From the NCBI GenBank assembly GCA_949592205.1, contig CATIUR010000001.1, forward strand, positions 41,681,001-41,745,000: DNA of 64,000 nucleotides, in the 5' to 3' direction. Positions 19,170 to 28,851 of the stretch are shown here, one piece after another. The notes under the pieces were generated by a model. It saw only the letters and a list, made by a program, of their open reading frames with translations, was not told the origin of the DNA and did not search any database. Source of the DNA: Helichrysum umbraculigerum. Its lineage: Eukaryota; Streptophyta; Magnoliopsida; Asterales; Asteraceae. Both the position numbers and the translations under genes were made by a program. How positions within the stretch are numbered: position 1 is the first letter of the stretch; every line of letters begins with the position of its first letter.

Positions 19170-19729
19170 AATATATACAATTATGCGATTTGATTAAATC
19201 GTACGCAACTCAAATCGAATGTAATTCGGTTCAAATAATACGGACGTTGGTGGACAATTTTATTAAATAATATAACATTATTTAATAACACTATTGTATT
19301 TAAAATATTATTTTGATAATATTTCGCTTATATTTCGTATCGTACAATTAACGATTACGCGATTAAAATATTAAACGCGCAAACAATCAAAACAAAACTA
19401 AGTTATATTTTATAACTCAATTACAAGGTATTTGATGAAATACTTCAACAAAAATATCGAATAAATATTCGTATTTTAAAACTTACATTTAAACGCGTAT
19501 TAAATTAATTAAACGTTTAAACGACCGGGAAAACGAACACCGCACGGAGCGCAAACGCAGGAAGCAAAAATTTGGGACACGCCTACTTGGGGTGGGCCCC
19601 ACAAACCGGCCAAACGGGTGATGAGATCAAACCCCACCCCATTCCTTTCTCCACTCTCATTTCATCATCATCATCTATTCTCTTTCTTCTTTCTTTTCTC
19701 TCATTTTAAGCACCACCACCACCACCCTT
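19040..19729 (+). repeat. 3' LTR of element E, interrupted by D
   Basis: Starts TGTGACACCCGTC after the polypurine tract. It contains an (AT)n microsatellite at about 19131-19164 and later CAT and CAC trinucleotide runs. It is cut at 19729/19730 by the LTR of element D; the remainder must lie beyond the window. No gene is seen here. Confidence 0.75.
19131..19164. repeat. (AT)n microsatellite
   Basis: An uninterrupted TA/AT run of about 34 bp inside LTR E. Confidence 0.9.
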
Positions 19730-22286
19730 TGATGACACGCAAAAAGTCAAGATTTTATGTGTCATTATCTCACCTTTTTAGCCAAAATCATGATGAATAT
19801 ATCTAAAATCAACGCTTTATCATTAAAACTCATCACTTGGGCTAAAATATAGACAACATTTCAAAAATCATCTAAAATGGTCAAAAAACACGATAAATAT
19901 AACAAAAATGATTATAAGCATTCGCGTTCACGCTTTTGAGCACTTTTTAAGTTCCACTAAGAATTATGACCTCTAACTTATGTCATTTTCTTCGTTAGGA
20001 AAATATGATCTCGTGGATATAAAGAACGCTAAAAACGGACACCCGAGTCAAAAGTTATGCCCAAATGAAGAATCCAAGCAACCGGAGAAGACCAATACGG
20101 GCAAACCAAGCTAGATACGGGTGGAACAAGCCGTATACGGCCATGCACTGACCGTATACATCCTGGCATGACTGTATACGGCCTTGTCCAGCCGTATACG
20201 GCTGGTGTTCTCCCGTATACGGCCTCGTTCTTCCGTATTCAGCCCGTGTTCGCCCGTATCGTGCAATTTCCACCCGAAATACGGCTGGTCCTCCTGTATC
20301 GTGCTCCCCTCCCGTACAAGATGAGATTTTGATACGGCTGAGAGATACGGTTGAGCTTTTGGAGGTTGGAATACGGCTGGACGATACGGCTTAGCAACTA
20401 GTATATATATGGGATCATTTCACCTCATTTTCAACAAATCATAATCCAACACTTTCTCATTTCTTTCATTTCTCTCTCTACTCTTTCTCTAGAAATAATT
20501 AGATTAGTTTAGTATAGTTAAGCTAGTAGATTAGCTTCTAGCTTGGTTGTAACGGAGGTGCTCCGAGACTGCGATTACGCAAGATTTGTAATAACGCTTT
20601 GTCAGGTTTTATTATAATCTCTATCTTGTTATTTTAAATATGTTGTGTTGCTGCCATGATTATTTAGAATTGCTTGCTAGAATTATTGCCATGCTTAGCT
20701 AAACAAATTTGTGTTTGCTATGATAGTCGTTATGTTAGGGTAGTTATACTTTAATATACAATTGGGATGCGCCATTATGAAACAACGGATGTAACGTTAT
20801 ACGGCTTTCATTTGTATAGCGCCGGAACCATCACGAATGTGTGTAGTACGGAACGTGGAAGCTATGAAAGTCGTGGGCACAATCCGTTGTGGAAATAATG
20901 CACCCGAATGTAACATGCCGTTACTCTGTCTGTATGCTGTTAATATATATTTGAATCTATTGAGTCTCCAACGTTTATCTATCCAACCTATGCTGTGGTT
21001 TGTAACTTACTGCTGGTCCTTAACTGGTGGTACACCGCTTATTATTCCGTGTCTGATGATCGTTGAACTCAACATGGCCGGTGTTCTCCTGGTTGAAATA
21101 CACCGGAGGGAGACACGGAGCGTAGGATTATAGATAGGTTAGATTCATTTCATGCAACAAATATTTTAGAGAGAACTTTCGGAATATTTGTGACTTGATC
21201 AATTATCCAGTTACTCTGCACGTATAAACTGATCCTTGTATGCTGCTCTGCTGCATATTCTTGTTTGATTGTTGCTTTAGGGTTTGCATACTAGTATCAC
21301 CCGTGCTATTGGATATATGATTAGGTTTTCGAATATAAATTGACTGCATACTCCATTTTAACATGCGTAGAATAGTTATGATGATTTATGTAAATTAATG
21401 ATGAACAATTTAATCAGCCGTTAGACCAGACCATCCCAACTTGTTCCGGTGGGAAGCCCCTATTCATGTTTTTGTTTATTCAACAATTCATGCCATGATT
21501 CGGATATCTCGGATGTCCGAGATTAGGGAACAAGATTCGAGGATGGTTGTTGATTAAATTGGTTGCTGCATTTGGGAGAACTTCCGGTGTAGTTTACATT
21601 CCATAGCTCCTATCTTCGTGACATGTTATTTATCTGATTGCGGACAACTCTACGTTAGATAGATAATAGGCTAGTAGTTATGGCTCATTAGGATATATAA
21701 CTCAGGAAAGATAACAAGGACCTTTTATTGTTGTAACGGAAATACCGTAAAACAGCTGAATACTGGTATAAGCGTTGGAAACACCACTGTGGAATACAAA
21801 TACGTGGGAGCTAAGGAAAGGTTGTAGGTAGATTACTTTGATGTCATTGACTGTTCCAAGTACGTCTGTTGAATCCTGAATCCGTCATCATAACTAATAC
21901 TCTAACTAAAATAACTACCCCTAAAATAGCATATAAGATTGTCATAGCAAGCACTCGCGTTAATCTGTAGTTCTCGTAGCCACCTCACCTCCCCTATCTT
22001 AAGTTTAGTTTTTAAATTAGTTGGTTAGAATAGAAAAGAAACAAAAACCCCTATCAAACTCTTGATAAAATCAGCTAAAATACGAAAGATAATCAAAAGG
22101 CCTAGATCATATGCCCTTTGTAGTTTGAAGAACGACCCTAGGTCATACTTACTACTGTACTCCCAATAGTTTTAAGTATACTTAGGCCCAGCAAAACATA
22201 AATTTAAAAACCCACTGACCGGCGCTCCAGGAGGAAGGCCCGCAACGACGCGAGTCAAATCGCAACCGACCTCTCGGACCCAATCA
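19730..22286 (+). repeat. 5' LTR of Athila element D
   Basis: Starts TGATGACACGCAAAAAGTCA, matching the start TGATGTGACGTAAAAAGTCA of the C LTR, and ends ...CCCAATCA just before AGTTTTTGGCGCC. Length 2557 bp, against 2447 and 2450 for C. The five bases before it are CCCTT (19725-19729), the expected left target duplication; the right partner is outside the window. It contains the palindrome array, a TATA-like TATATATAT at 20401-20410 and no convincing gene. Confidence 0.85.
20131..20265. promoter_or_regulatory. Phased CCGTATACGG palindrome array in LTR D
   Basis: Full or degenerate copies of the 10-bp palindrome CCGTATACGG start at 20131, 20152, 20172, 20192, 20213, 20233 and 20254, giving steps of 20-21 bp. 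Further single TACGG or CCGTA half-sites occupy 20085-20395. The TATA box follows at 20401. Confidence 0.7.
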
Positions 22287-22467
22287 AGTTTTTGGCGCCG
22301 CTGCCGGGGACTACAACGACCGATTTAGGAATTTAGTTATCTTAGTTATTTAGCGATCCTTTCGGAAGATCAATATCATCCGAAAGTTCCTTTTCCGTTT
22401 TTTCCTATTCCGTAACCTTTCCTTTCCAAAACTCTCTTTTCTATCAAAAACCCCAGATTCATCAGCC
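22287..22467 (+). other. Leader of element D with tRNA primer-binding site
   Basis: TGGCGCCGCTGCCGGGGA at 22293-22310 is the primer-binding site of the Athila class, usually assigned to tRNA-Asp. The same 18 bases occur in C (complement of 54258-54275). The pyrimidine-rich rest of the leader runs to the ATG at 22468. Confidence 0.85.
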
Positions 22468-23796
22468 ATGTATCCGCATGACTGGAAATTTGGTGTATCT
22501 GTCAAAAGCCCTGAACCAGATTTTCATTCCATATCTTCTGTTAAGTGGCCAACCAAAACCCCTCTTACTCAATCTCTGTCTACTCTACCTTCCACTCTAT
22601 CCAATTTCTCCGTCAACTCTCAACAACACTATAACGAAACTTTGATTAACTTCATGGTTGAACAAAATAACGTAAATAGACAAGTAATAGATTTTCAAGA
22701 TAAAATTGATGCTTTACTTAAAATTTCCAAAGATTTGATCAAAAACCTGGAAGTTAGTCTTAAATAATTATTTTCAAAAGTTGAGGAGAGTCAAAGGGAA
22801 ATCGCGATCAGTAACATTGTCTCAGTTGTTACGAGAGGAGGTAAAGAAACCAGAATTGAACAAACCTCAGATAATTCTTCAAACAAACCTTCCACTTCCA
22901 CTGATCCAGTGCCAAGTGACACCCCTGTCTCTGCACCTGATTCAGTACCTTCTCAAGTTCCAGAAATCATTCTACGTACTCGAATTCCCTTTCCTGGTAG
23001 GCTTAAGAAGGAGAAGCAAGAAGCACAGTTTGAGAAATATCTTGAGATGTTTAAAAGCATGCACTTAAATGTTAGATTACTAGATGCTTTAGTAGAAATG
23101 CCTAGTTGTGCAAAATTCTTCAAAGAAATTCTTTCAAATAAAGAAAAATTACGGCAATTAGTTAATATACCCTTAGATGCTGAATGCTCTGCAATCATGT
23201 TACATGGCCTTCCACCAAAACTAGGAGATACTGGCCGTTTCACTATTCCTTGTTACCTTCAAAATATCCAAGTTAGTAATGCCTTAGCTGACCTAGGTGC
23301 TAGTGTCAACCTTATGCCTTACTCACTATATAAGAAACTAGGATTAGGATAACTGCTACCCACTCATATGACCATCCAATTAGCTGATAGATCAGTTAAA
23401 CTCCCTCGGGAGATTGCTGAAGATATTATGGTCCGAGTAGGTTAATATATCTTCCCAGTTGACTTTGTCATTATGGATATTGAGGAAGACGCCCATGTCC
23501 CCCTCATCCTTGGCAGACCTTTCCTAAACACTGCCAAGGCTGTTATTGACGTAAACGAAAAATCTTTAAAATTGAGGGTTGGAGCGGAGGAAGTCACCTT
23601 TAATGTCGATAAATTGATGAAACAACCTGTGGGAGAAGATCTTGGTTTTGTGGATTCCATGCAGGAAATATATGACGAGCATTTGGAAGAGATTCTAGCA
23701 GTTAGCAATCCCGACCCTCTTCCCAACACAGTCATCACTACAAGAAGACTTTGCCAGGACGATGATGGACTCTGCTCAGCTATCTCTGAAAACTAG
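22468..23796 (+). pseudogene. gag-pol: Gag remnant and protease region (element D)
   Basis: One frame throughout, with TAA stops at 22765, near 23350 and near 23443. It begins MYPHDWKFGVSVKSPEPDFH, which has no counterpart in C, and joins homology with C only at the region after the Gag core (NFMVEQNNVNRQVIDFQDKI). The whole Retrotrans_gag core present in C (about 280 codons) is missing. It then reads LKKEKQEAQFEKYLEMFKS and the protease ALADLGASVNLMPYSLYKKLG, followed by the VPLILGRPFLNTAKAVID flap region. The stops make this copy inactive. Confidence 0.8.
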
Positions 23797-23831
23797 CACA
23801 CTCTAAGGAGCTGCTATTTCCTTTATCTGAA

Positions 23832-24725
23832 ATGAAGTATCCTCTTGCACCGCCTGACAGCACTCCCACGAACAACTCTTTTGCTGTTGTTCCTTTAGGC
23901 GAAGGCATTCCTCTACCAATCTTACAAAGGGGTCAAACTGATTCATCTCCTTCAGTAGCTGAAATTCTCAAATCTTTTGAGGAGATGGAATCAGAAATCT
24001 CAGCTAAGCCGCAACTATCTGAAGGTTGTGCGCCACAAAATCCAGAAATCACCATAAGTACATTTTCAACAGCTCAATTTCAGAGGTTTGCATGTACCGA
24101 CAACAACAATATCATCTTTACTGAAGATAATGCAACGTCCTCATCATCTACAAGAAAATACGAGCTGAAGAAGAACGCACTCTCAAATGAGACAAAGTTA
24201 GTAGAAATAGCATTAGCCACTGTAGCAGACTCATCTCCAAATAAACCAGAGTTCCAAACGAAGTATGATGAGTTACGAAGAGACGAGATCGCTCGAATGA
24301 AACCTTCCATTGAAGAACCACCAGAATTGGAGCTGAAGGAACTACCCTCTCATCTGGAGTATGCTTTTCTTGAAGGAACCTCGCATTTACCTGTCATAAT
24401 TGCAAAAGGTCATACACCCGAAGAGAAAGCAAGACTCATTCTAGTGTTGAAGTCACATAAGAAGGCGATTGCATGGAAAATCTCTGATATCCAAGGGATT
24501 AGTCCAAACTATTGGACTCACAAGATACTAATGGAAAACGACTTCAAACCTTCCATACAGAGACAGCGGAGAGTTAACCCAAAGATTCAAGACGTGGTCA
24601 AGAAGGAGGTTATCAAACTTTTAGATGCTGGCTTAATCTATCCTATTTCAGATTCCCTATGGGTCAGCCCTGTTCAGGTTGTCCCCAAGAAAGGAGGAAT
24701 GAACGGTTATCGCAAACGAAGATAA
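23832..24725 (+). pseudogene. pol: Protease-RT linker and start of reverse transcriptase (element D)
   Basis: 297 open codons in a frame different from the preceding ORF. A long Ser/Thr/Glu-rich linker leads to LPSHLEYAFLEGTSHLPVII, QRRVNPKIQDVVKKEV and WVSPVQVVPKKGGM, the beginning of Athila reverse transcriptase. A one-base insertion after the GGM codons (about 24701) throws the frame and ends it at 24725; C reads on at this point. Confidence 0.85.
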
Positions 24726-24783
24726 TAAACTTATTCCAACACGGACCGTCACCGGTTGGAGGGTATGCATCGACTATCGGAAG

Positions 24784-25449
24784 ATGAACGAAGCCACTCG
24801 AAAAGAACATTTCCCTCTGCCATTCAACGATCAAATGTTGGAGATATTATCTGGGAACGAGTTCTACTGTTTTCTTGATGGTTTTTCTGGCTATTTTCAG
24901 ATTCCTCTCGATCCTAAGGACCAGGAAAAGACGACCTTCACATGTCCTTACGGAACATTCGCCTACCGATGCATGCCTTTCGGGCTATGCAATGCACCTG
25001 CTACATTCCAGAGGTGTATGGTGGCGATATTCCACGATATGATCGAACAGTGCATGGAAGTATTCATGGACGACTTCTCAGTCTTTGGAGAGTCCTTCAC
25101 TTCTTGTCTTTCCAACCTTGAACGAATGTTGGCCCGATGCGAAGAATCAAACCTTGTCTTAAACTGGGAAAAGTGCCACTTTATGGTGAAGGAAGGAATA
25201 GTTCTAGGACATCGAATATCAAAGTGTGGAATTGAAGTTGACAAATCTAAAGTTGAGACCATTGCCAAACTTCCACCACCTACTTCTGTTAAAGCCATTT
25301 GCAGTTTTCTAGGTCACACTGGATTCTACCGTCGCTTTATTAAGGATTTCTCTAAGATTTCTCGACCTATGACGCACCTTCTCGAGAAGGACACTCCGTT
25401 TATCTTTTCAGATAACTGCCTGAAAGCTTTCAACATTCTGAAGGATTAG
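24784..25449 (+). pseudogene. pol: Reverse transcriptase (element D)
   Basis: The frame is already coding from about 24702 (ELIPTRTVTGWRVCI equivalent). Palm and fingers: FPLPFNDQMLEILSGNEFYC, GFSGYFQIPLDPKDQEKTTF, PFGLCNAPATFQRCM and the catalytic FMDDFSVFG. It ends at a TAG at 25447-25449 where C has a leucine codon. All catalytic residues remain but the frame is broken on both sides. Confidence 0.88.
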
Positions 25450-25467
25450 CTCACGCATGCACCAATC

Positions 25468-25851
25468 ATGGTTGCTCCTGACTGGAATCTTCCATTTGAA
25501 ATCATGTGCGATGCCAGTGACTTTGTTGTTGGAGCTGTCTTAAGGCAAAGGAAGGACATGCATTTTCAACCGATATACTACGCCAGCAAGACACTCACCA
25601 ACGCTCAAGAGAATTACACTACTACAGAAAAGGAGCTTCTTGCGGTAGTATTTGCTTTTGATAAATTTCGTTTTTACTTAATATTGTCCAAAACTATTGT
25701 CTATACAGATCACTCAGCCTTGAAGTATCTTTTCAAAAAGCAAGACGCTAAACCAAGACTACTTCGATGGATTCTGCTTCTCCAAGAATTTGATATAGAA
25801 ATCAAGGATAAAAAGGGAGCAGAAAATGTCGCAGCAGATCATCTCAGTTGA
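25468..25851 (+). pseudogene. pol: RNase H (element D)
   Basis: MCDASDFVVGAVLRQRKD, NYTTTEKELLAVVFAFDKFR and YTDHSALKYLFKKQDAKPRL identify the gypsy RNase H; it ends in ENVAADHLS. The TGA at 25849-25851 replaces an Arg codon (C reads SRLENPSM). Same frame as its two neighbours. Confidence 0.88.
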
Positions 25852-27240
25852 TTGGAAAACCCATCGATGGAAAAGCTTAATGAAAAAAATATTCAAGATC
25901 AGTTTCCTGAAGAACAACTCATTAATGTCGGAGGCCACCAGAAGGGTTCACAATTCAACTATGACCCTTGGTACGCAGACTACGCTAATTATCTGGTTGG
26001 AGGAATCGTACCAAAAGGAATGCCTACCTCTAGAAAACGCAAATTCTTCAGAGACGTTAAGAATTACTATTGGGACGATCAATACTTGTTCAAAGTGTGT
26101 CCGGACCAAATCATCAGAAGATGCGCAGACGAGAGGGAAGCAAGGAACATTCTCCACCAGAGTCATCACGGACCAACTGGAGGACATCATGGAGCAAATA
26201 TGACCGCAAGGAAGGTATACGATTCCGGCTTCTATTGGCCGACCATTTTCAGAGACGCTCACGACCTGGTAAAATGTTGTGATGCTTGCCAAAGGTTTGG
26301 AAGTATCTCACGGAGGAGTGAAATGCCACTTACTAACATCCAGGCCTGCGAGATCTTTGATATATGGGGTTTGGATTTCATGGGACCAATCCCAAAATCC
26401 TTCGGAAAAGAATACTTTCTGGTAGCCGTCGACTATGTCTCTAGATGGGCCGAGGCACAAGCATTTCCTACAAATGACTCACGAGTAGTGACCAAGTTCC
26501 TCAAGCAACTCCTTTCTCATTTCGGAACTCCAAAGGCGATCATCAGTGATCGGGGCACGCACTTCTGTAATGCTCAGTTTATGAGGACATTACAGTATTA
26601 TGGTGTCACCCATATGACCTCTACGGCCTATCACCCGCAGACGAATGGGCAAGCCGAAGTGACGAACAGAGTGCTCAAAAGGATCTTAGAACGAACAGTG
26701 ATGAATCATAGGGAAAGATGGGCCGATAAATTAGACGATGCTCTGTGGGCGTTCAGAACTGCATATAAGACACCATTAGGGACCACGCCTTACAGACTAG
26801 TCTATTGGAAAGCGTGTCATCTGCCGATAGAGTTGGAATACAAGGCTTACTGGGCGCTGAAAGATTGCAATTTAGACCCTTCCACAACAGGATTACATCG
26901 CAAGATGCAGTTGAACGAACTAGCCGAATATAGAGACCAAGCCTATGACAGTTCTTTACATTTCAAGGAGGGAACCAAGACTATTCATGATGCCAAACTT
27001 AAGTATTCTAAGTTCAAACCTGGAGATAAAGTTCTTCTCTTCAATTCGCGTTTCAGAAAATTCTCAGGCAAATTCAGATCATGGTGGAGCGGACCATTCG
27101 TGATATCAAAGGTCTTTACCTTCGGAGCAGTCGAATTGGAGGCACCGAACGGTAATTTTAAAGTCAATAGCCACCGCTTAAAACACTACATCGAAGACTT
27201 TCCTTCTAATAAGGAAGTCTACATCTTTGAACCACCTTGA
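25852..27240 (+). CDS. pol: Integrase of element D
   Basis: 462 open codons. Zinc domain HILHQSHHGPTGGHH...CCDACQRFG-type HHCC at about residues 98-148; catalytic core with WGLDFMGPIPKS (Asp), ISDRGTHFCNAQF (Asp) and HPQTNGQAEVTNRVLK (Glu); then a C-terminal region with FKPGDKVLLFNSRF and WSGPFVISKVFTFGAVEL. There is no chromodomain, as expected for Athila. This is the best-preserved part of D, but it has no start codon of its own because it was part of the polyprotein. Confidence 0.85.
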   Translation: MENPSMEKLNEKNIQDQFPEEQLINVGGHQKGSQFNYDPWYADYANYLVGGIVPKGMPTSRKRKFFRDVKNYYWDDQYLFKVCPDQIIRRCADEREARNILHQSHHGPTGGHHGANMTARKVYDSGFYWPTIFRDAHDLVKCCDACQRFGSISRRSEMPLTNIQACEIFDIWGLDFMGPIPKSFGKEYFLVAVDYVSRWAEAQAFPTNDSRVVTKFLKQLLSHFGTPKAIISDRGTHFCNAQFMRTLQYYGVTHMTSTAYHPQTNGQAEVTNRVLKRILERTVMNHRERWADKLDDALWAFRTAYKTPLGTTPYRLVYWKACHLPIELEYKAYWALKDCNLDPSTTGLHRKMQLNELAEYRDQAYDSSLHFKEGTKTIHDAKLKYSKFKPGDKVLLFNSRFRKFSGKFRSWWSGPFVISKVFTFGAVELEAPNGNFKVNSHRLKHYIEDFPSNKEVYIFEPP

Positions 27241-27579
27241 GCCGACAAAGTAGGTAAAAGAGTCAAGCTAATGACTCGTTAAACAAGCGCTCTTGGGAGG
27301 CACCCCATTGCTTATCTTAGAGTAATTTTTCATTTCTCAATTTATTTTTGCTTAGTATTATCATCCCTGAATTAATAAATGCAGGATAAGCTAGATACCC
27401 GACAACACCGCACTCTTACATTTACATCGGAGATAAGTTTTATTTGACTAATACAAGTACAAACATTCAGATGATTTAAACTTTTAGAAATGAAAATCTT
27501 TTCACAAAATTCATATGACTCTGTTGCATTTGTATAAACTTATAAACTATAGCATTACCTGTTTTCTTTATGTTTCAGG
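27241..27579 (+). other. Pol-ORF2 intergenic region of D with conserved stem-loop and acceptor-like end
   Basis: At about 27284-27310 the string GCGCTCTTGGGAGGCACCCC matches C (complement of 48449-48474) in an otherwise diverged spacer and can fold as TGGG...CCCA. The region ends in a pyrimidine-rich TTTCTTTATGTTTCAG followed by GATGG, a good 3' splice site placed one base before the ORF2 start codon; C has the same arrangement. Confidence 0.6.
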
Positions 27580-28080
27580 ATGGACGCTTCAGCTGAGACC
27601 TCAGGACACACTTCCCAGCAACAACAGAAGAAGAAGAGACACCGCAGAGGAAAGACGAAGCTGACCATTGTTCCAGAGGAGCGTGCTATAGATGTGACGA
27701 TCAATCCAGTATCTGCCCCAGTGTTCGACTATGGGATTACCACGACCGACCCAGCTGTGACCTAGGTGATTCTTCGAGAGCTCTCCATTCAGCATGACTC
27801 TCACTCTGACATCAGGGAGAAGGTTGGACTCCTGAGACTTCCAGACCAGTCCTTCAGACTTGGTCAGGGTCCCAGACCACCTCTTCCGCCATGGTCATTT
27901 TTCCCAACTGCACCTACTACAGAGCCCACTCTTCCAGCTGATGCTGAGATATCCTCTGATCTCCCTGTTGCCCCCATGATGCCTAGTTCCACTATTACCA
28001 CGTCACCTACTTCAGTTCCAGATTGTGATGCACTCGCAGCATTTGATCCTGACATGGATGATTTGCTAGACGACTTTTAG
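27580..28080 (+). pseudogene. Athila small accessory ORF2 (element D, one nonsense codon)
   Basis: One frame from ATG 27580 to TAG 28078, interrupted by a TAG at 27763-27765 where C has a Trp codon. The protein would be about 166 residues: a basic N-terminus (KKKRHRRGK), then FDYGITTTDPA, LSIQHD, FRLGQGPRPPLPPW and an acidic end FDPDMDDLLDDF. The same blocks in the same order occur in the 219-residue ORF of C. No membrane segment or known domain is recognised. It occupies the place of the env-like ORF of Athila elements. Confidence 0.7.
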
Positions 28081-28851
28081 TTTATTTTATTAGCTTTATG
28101 TTCTATTTATTTTAGACTTTTTATGATGTTGAAATGTTGAACTGGTGATTGTGACTATTTTTATGGTATTGCAGAGCTTAGCTTCGTAAGGAATGGATGA
28201 GCTTTAAACAGAGTCTGGTCCACAAATCCAGCATATCACTAGCACCACTCCTTCACGAATCTGGTCCTGATTCCAGTGCTCACTAACTGTAGGGAAGTAC
28301 CTCTCCTAAACTTTTCTAGTTTCTGCGTAACTCAGATATGCTCATGCCCACTTAAATCTCTAAGTGTGGGATCCTCCGTACTTAAAACATTTAAATTCAC
28401 ATTTTTTCCTAAAGACAAAACCCTAAGTGTGGGATTCCCCCAACTTAGTGCAGAAACATTGGGGACAATGTTTATTTTGAAGTGTGGGATAACAGTATAT
28501 CTCTCGTCTAATATCCGTAATAATGATTTAGAAATACGCAAGTCCTCAAAATGATTTTTAATCCTTATTTTTGCCAAAATTTTCAAAAATTTAAACTTTT
28601 TTGAGTCACCATTGTAAGAAAGAGTACAATTTTTTTTACAAGTATTCAAAAGTTGGTAAAAAGAGGTCAAATCATGTCGGATTCCAAACAATTTAAGATG
28701 AGGATCTAAGAGGGGCATCGCACAACTGGACACATATAACCTATTTTTGCGGTGAGGAATTTTGAGCCTTATAAGCATTCATTTTAAACGCTTCACTGTT
28801 CATTTGTTGTGTGAGACCGGTGCATGCATTTCTGAATTAGAACTTGCCCCG
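28081..28851 (+). other. 3' non-coding region of element D
   Basis: CTAAGTGTGGGAT-type repeats at 28360-28372, 28423-28435 and 28479-28490 (GAAGTGTGGGAT), and a stem-loop AACATTGGGGACAATGTT at 28455-28472. C and fragment H have the same set. The region is cut at 28851 by element F and resumes at 42489. No gene is seen. Confidence 0.7.
28847..28851. repeat. Left target-site duplication of element F (CCCCG)
   Basis: CCCCG directly before the 5' LTR; the identical five bases follow the 3' LTR at 42489-42493. Confidence 0.92.

Larger units (their letters stand above)
14991..19729 (+). mobile_element. Tekay-type chromovirus element E, 5'-truncated and decayed
   Basis: Gypsy order Gag, protease, reverse transcriptase, RNase H, integrase, then a chromodomain-like tail (KVRWNSRRGPEFTWERED), polypurine tract and the start of an LTR. 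The 5' LTR and the first half of gag are missing. The LTR is cut at 19729 by Athila element D. The reading frame is broken by several stops and shifts. Confidence 0.8.

Noticed and set aside
22293..22310. tRNA gene near the primer sites
   Set aside because: Only the 14-18 nt complement of a tRNA 3' end is present, as expected for a primer-binding site; no cloverleaf can be drawn around it.
22765..25851. Directed C-to-T mutation as the cause of stops in D
   Set aside because: The changes against C are mixed: some are G-to-A or C-to-T (Trp to TAG, Arg to TGA), but others require transversions (Glu to TAA, Lys to TAA) or indels.
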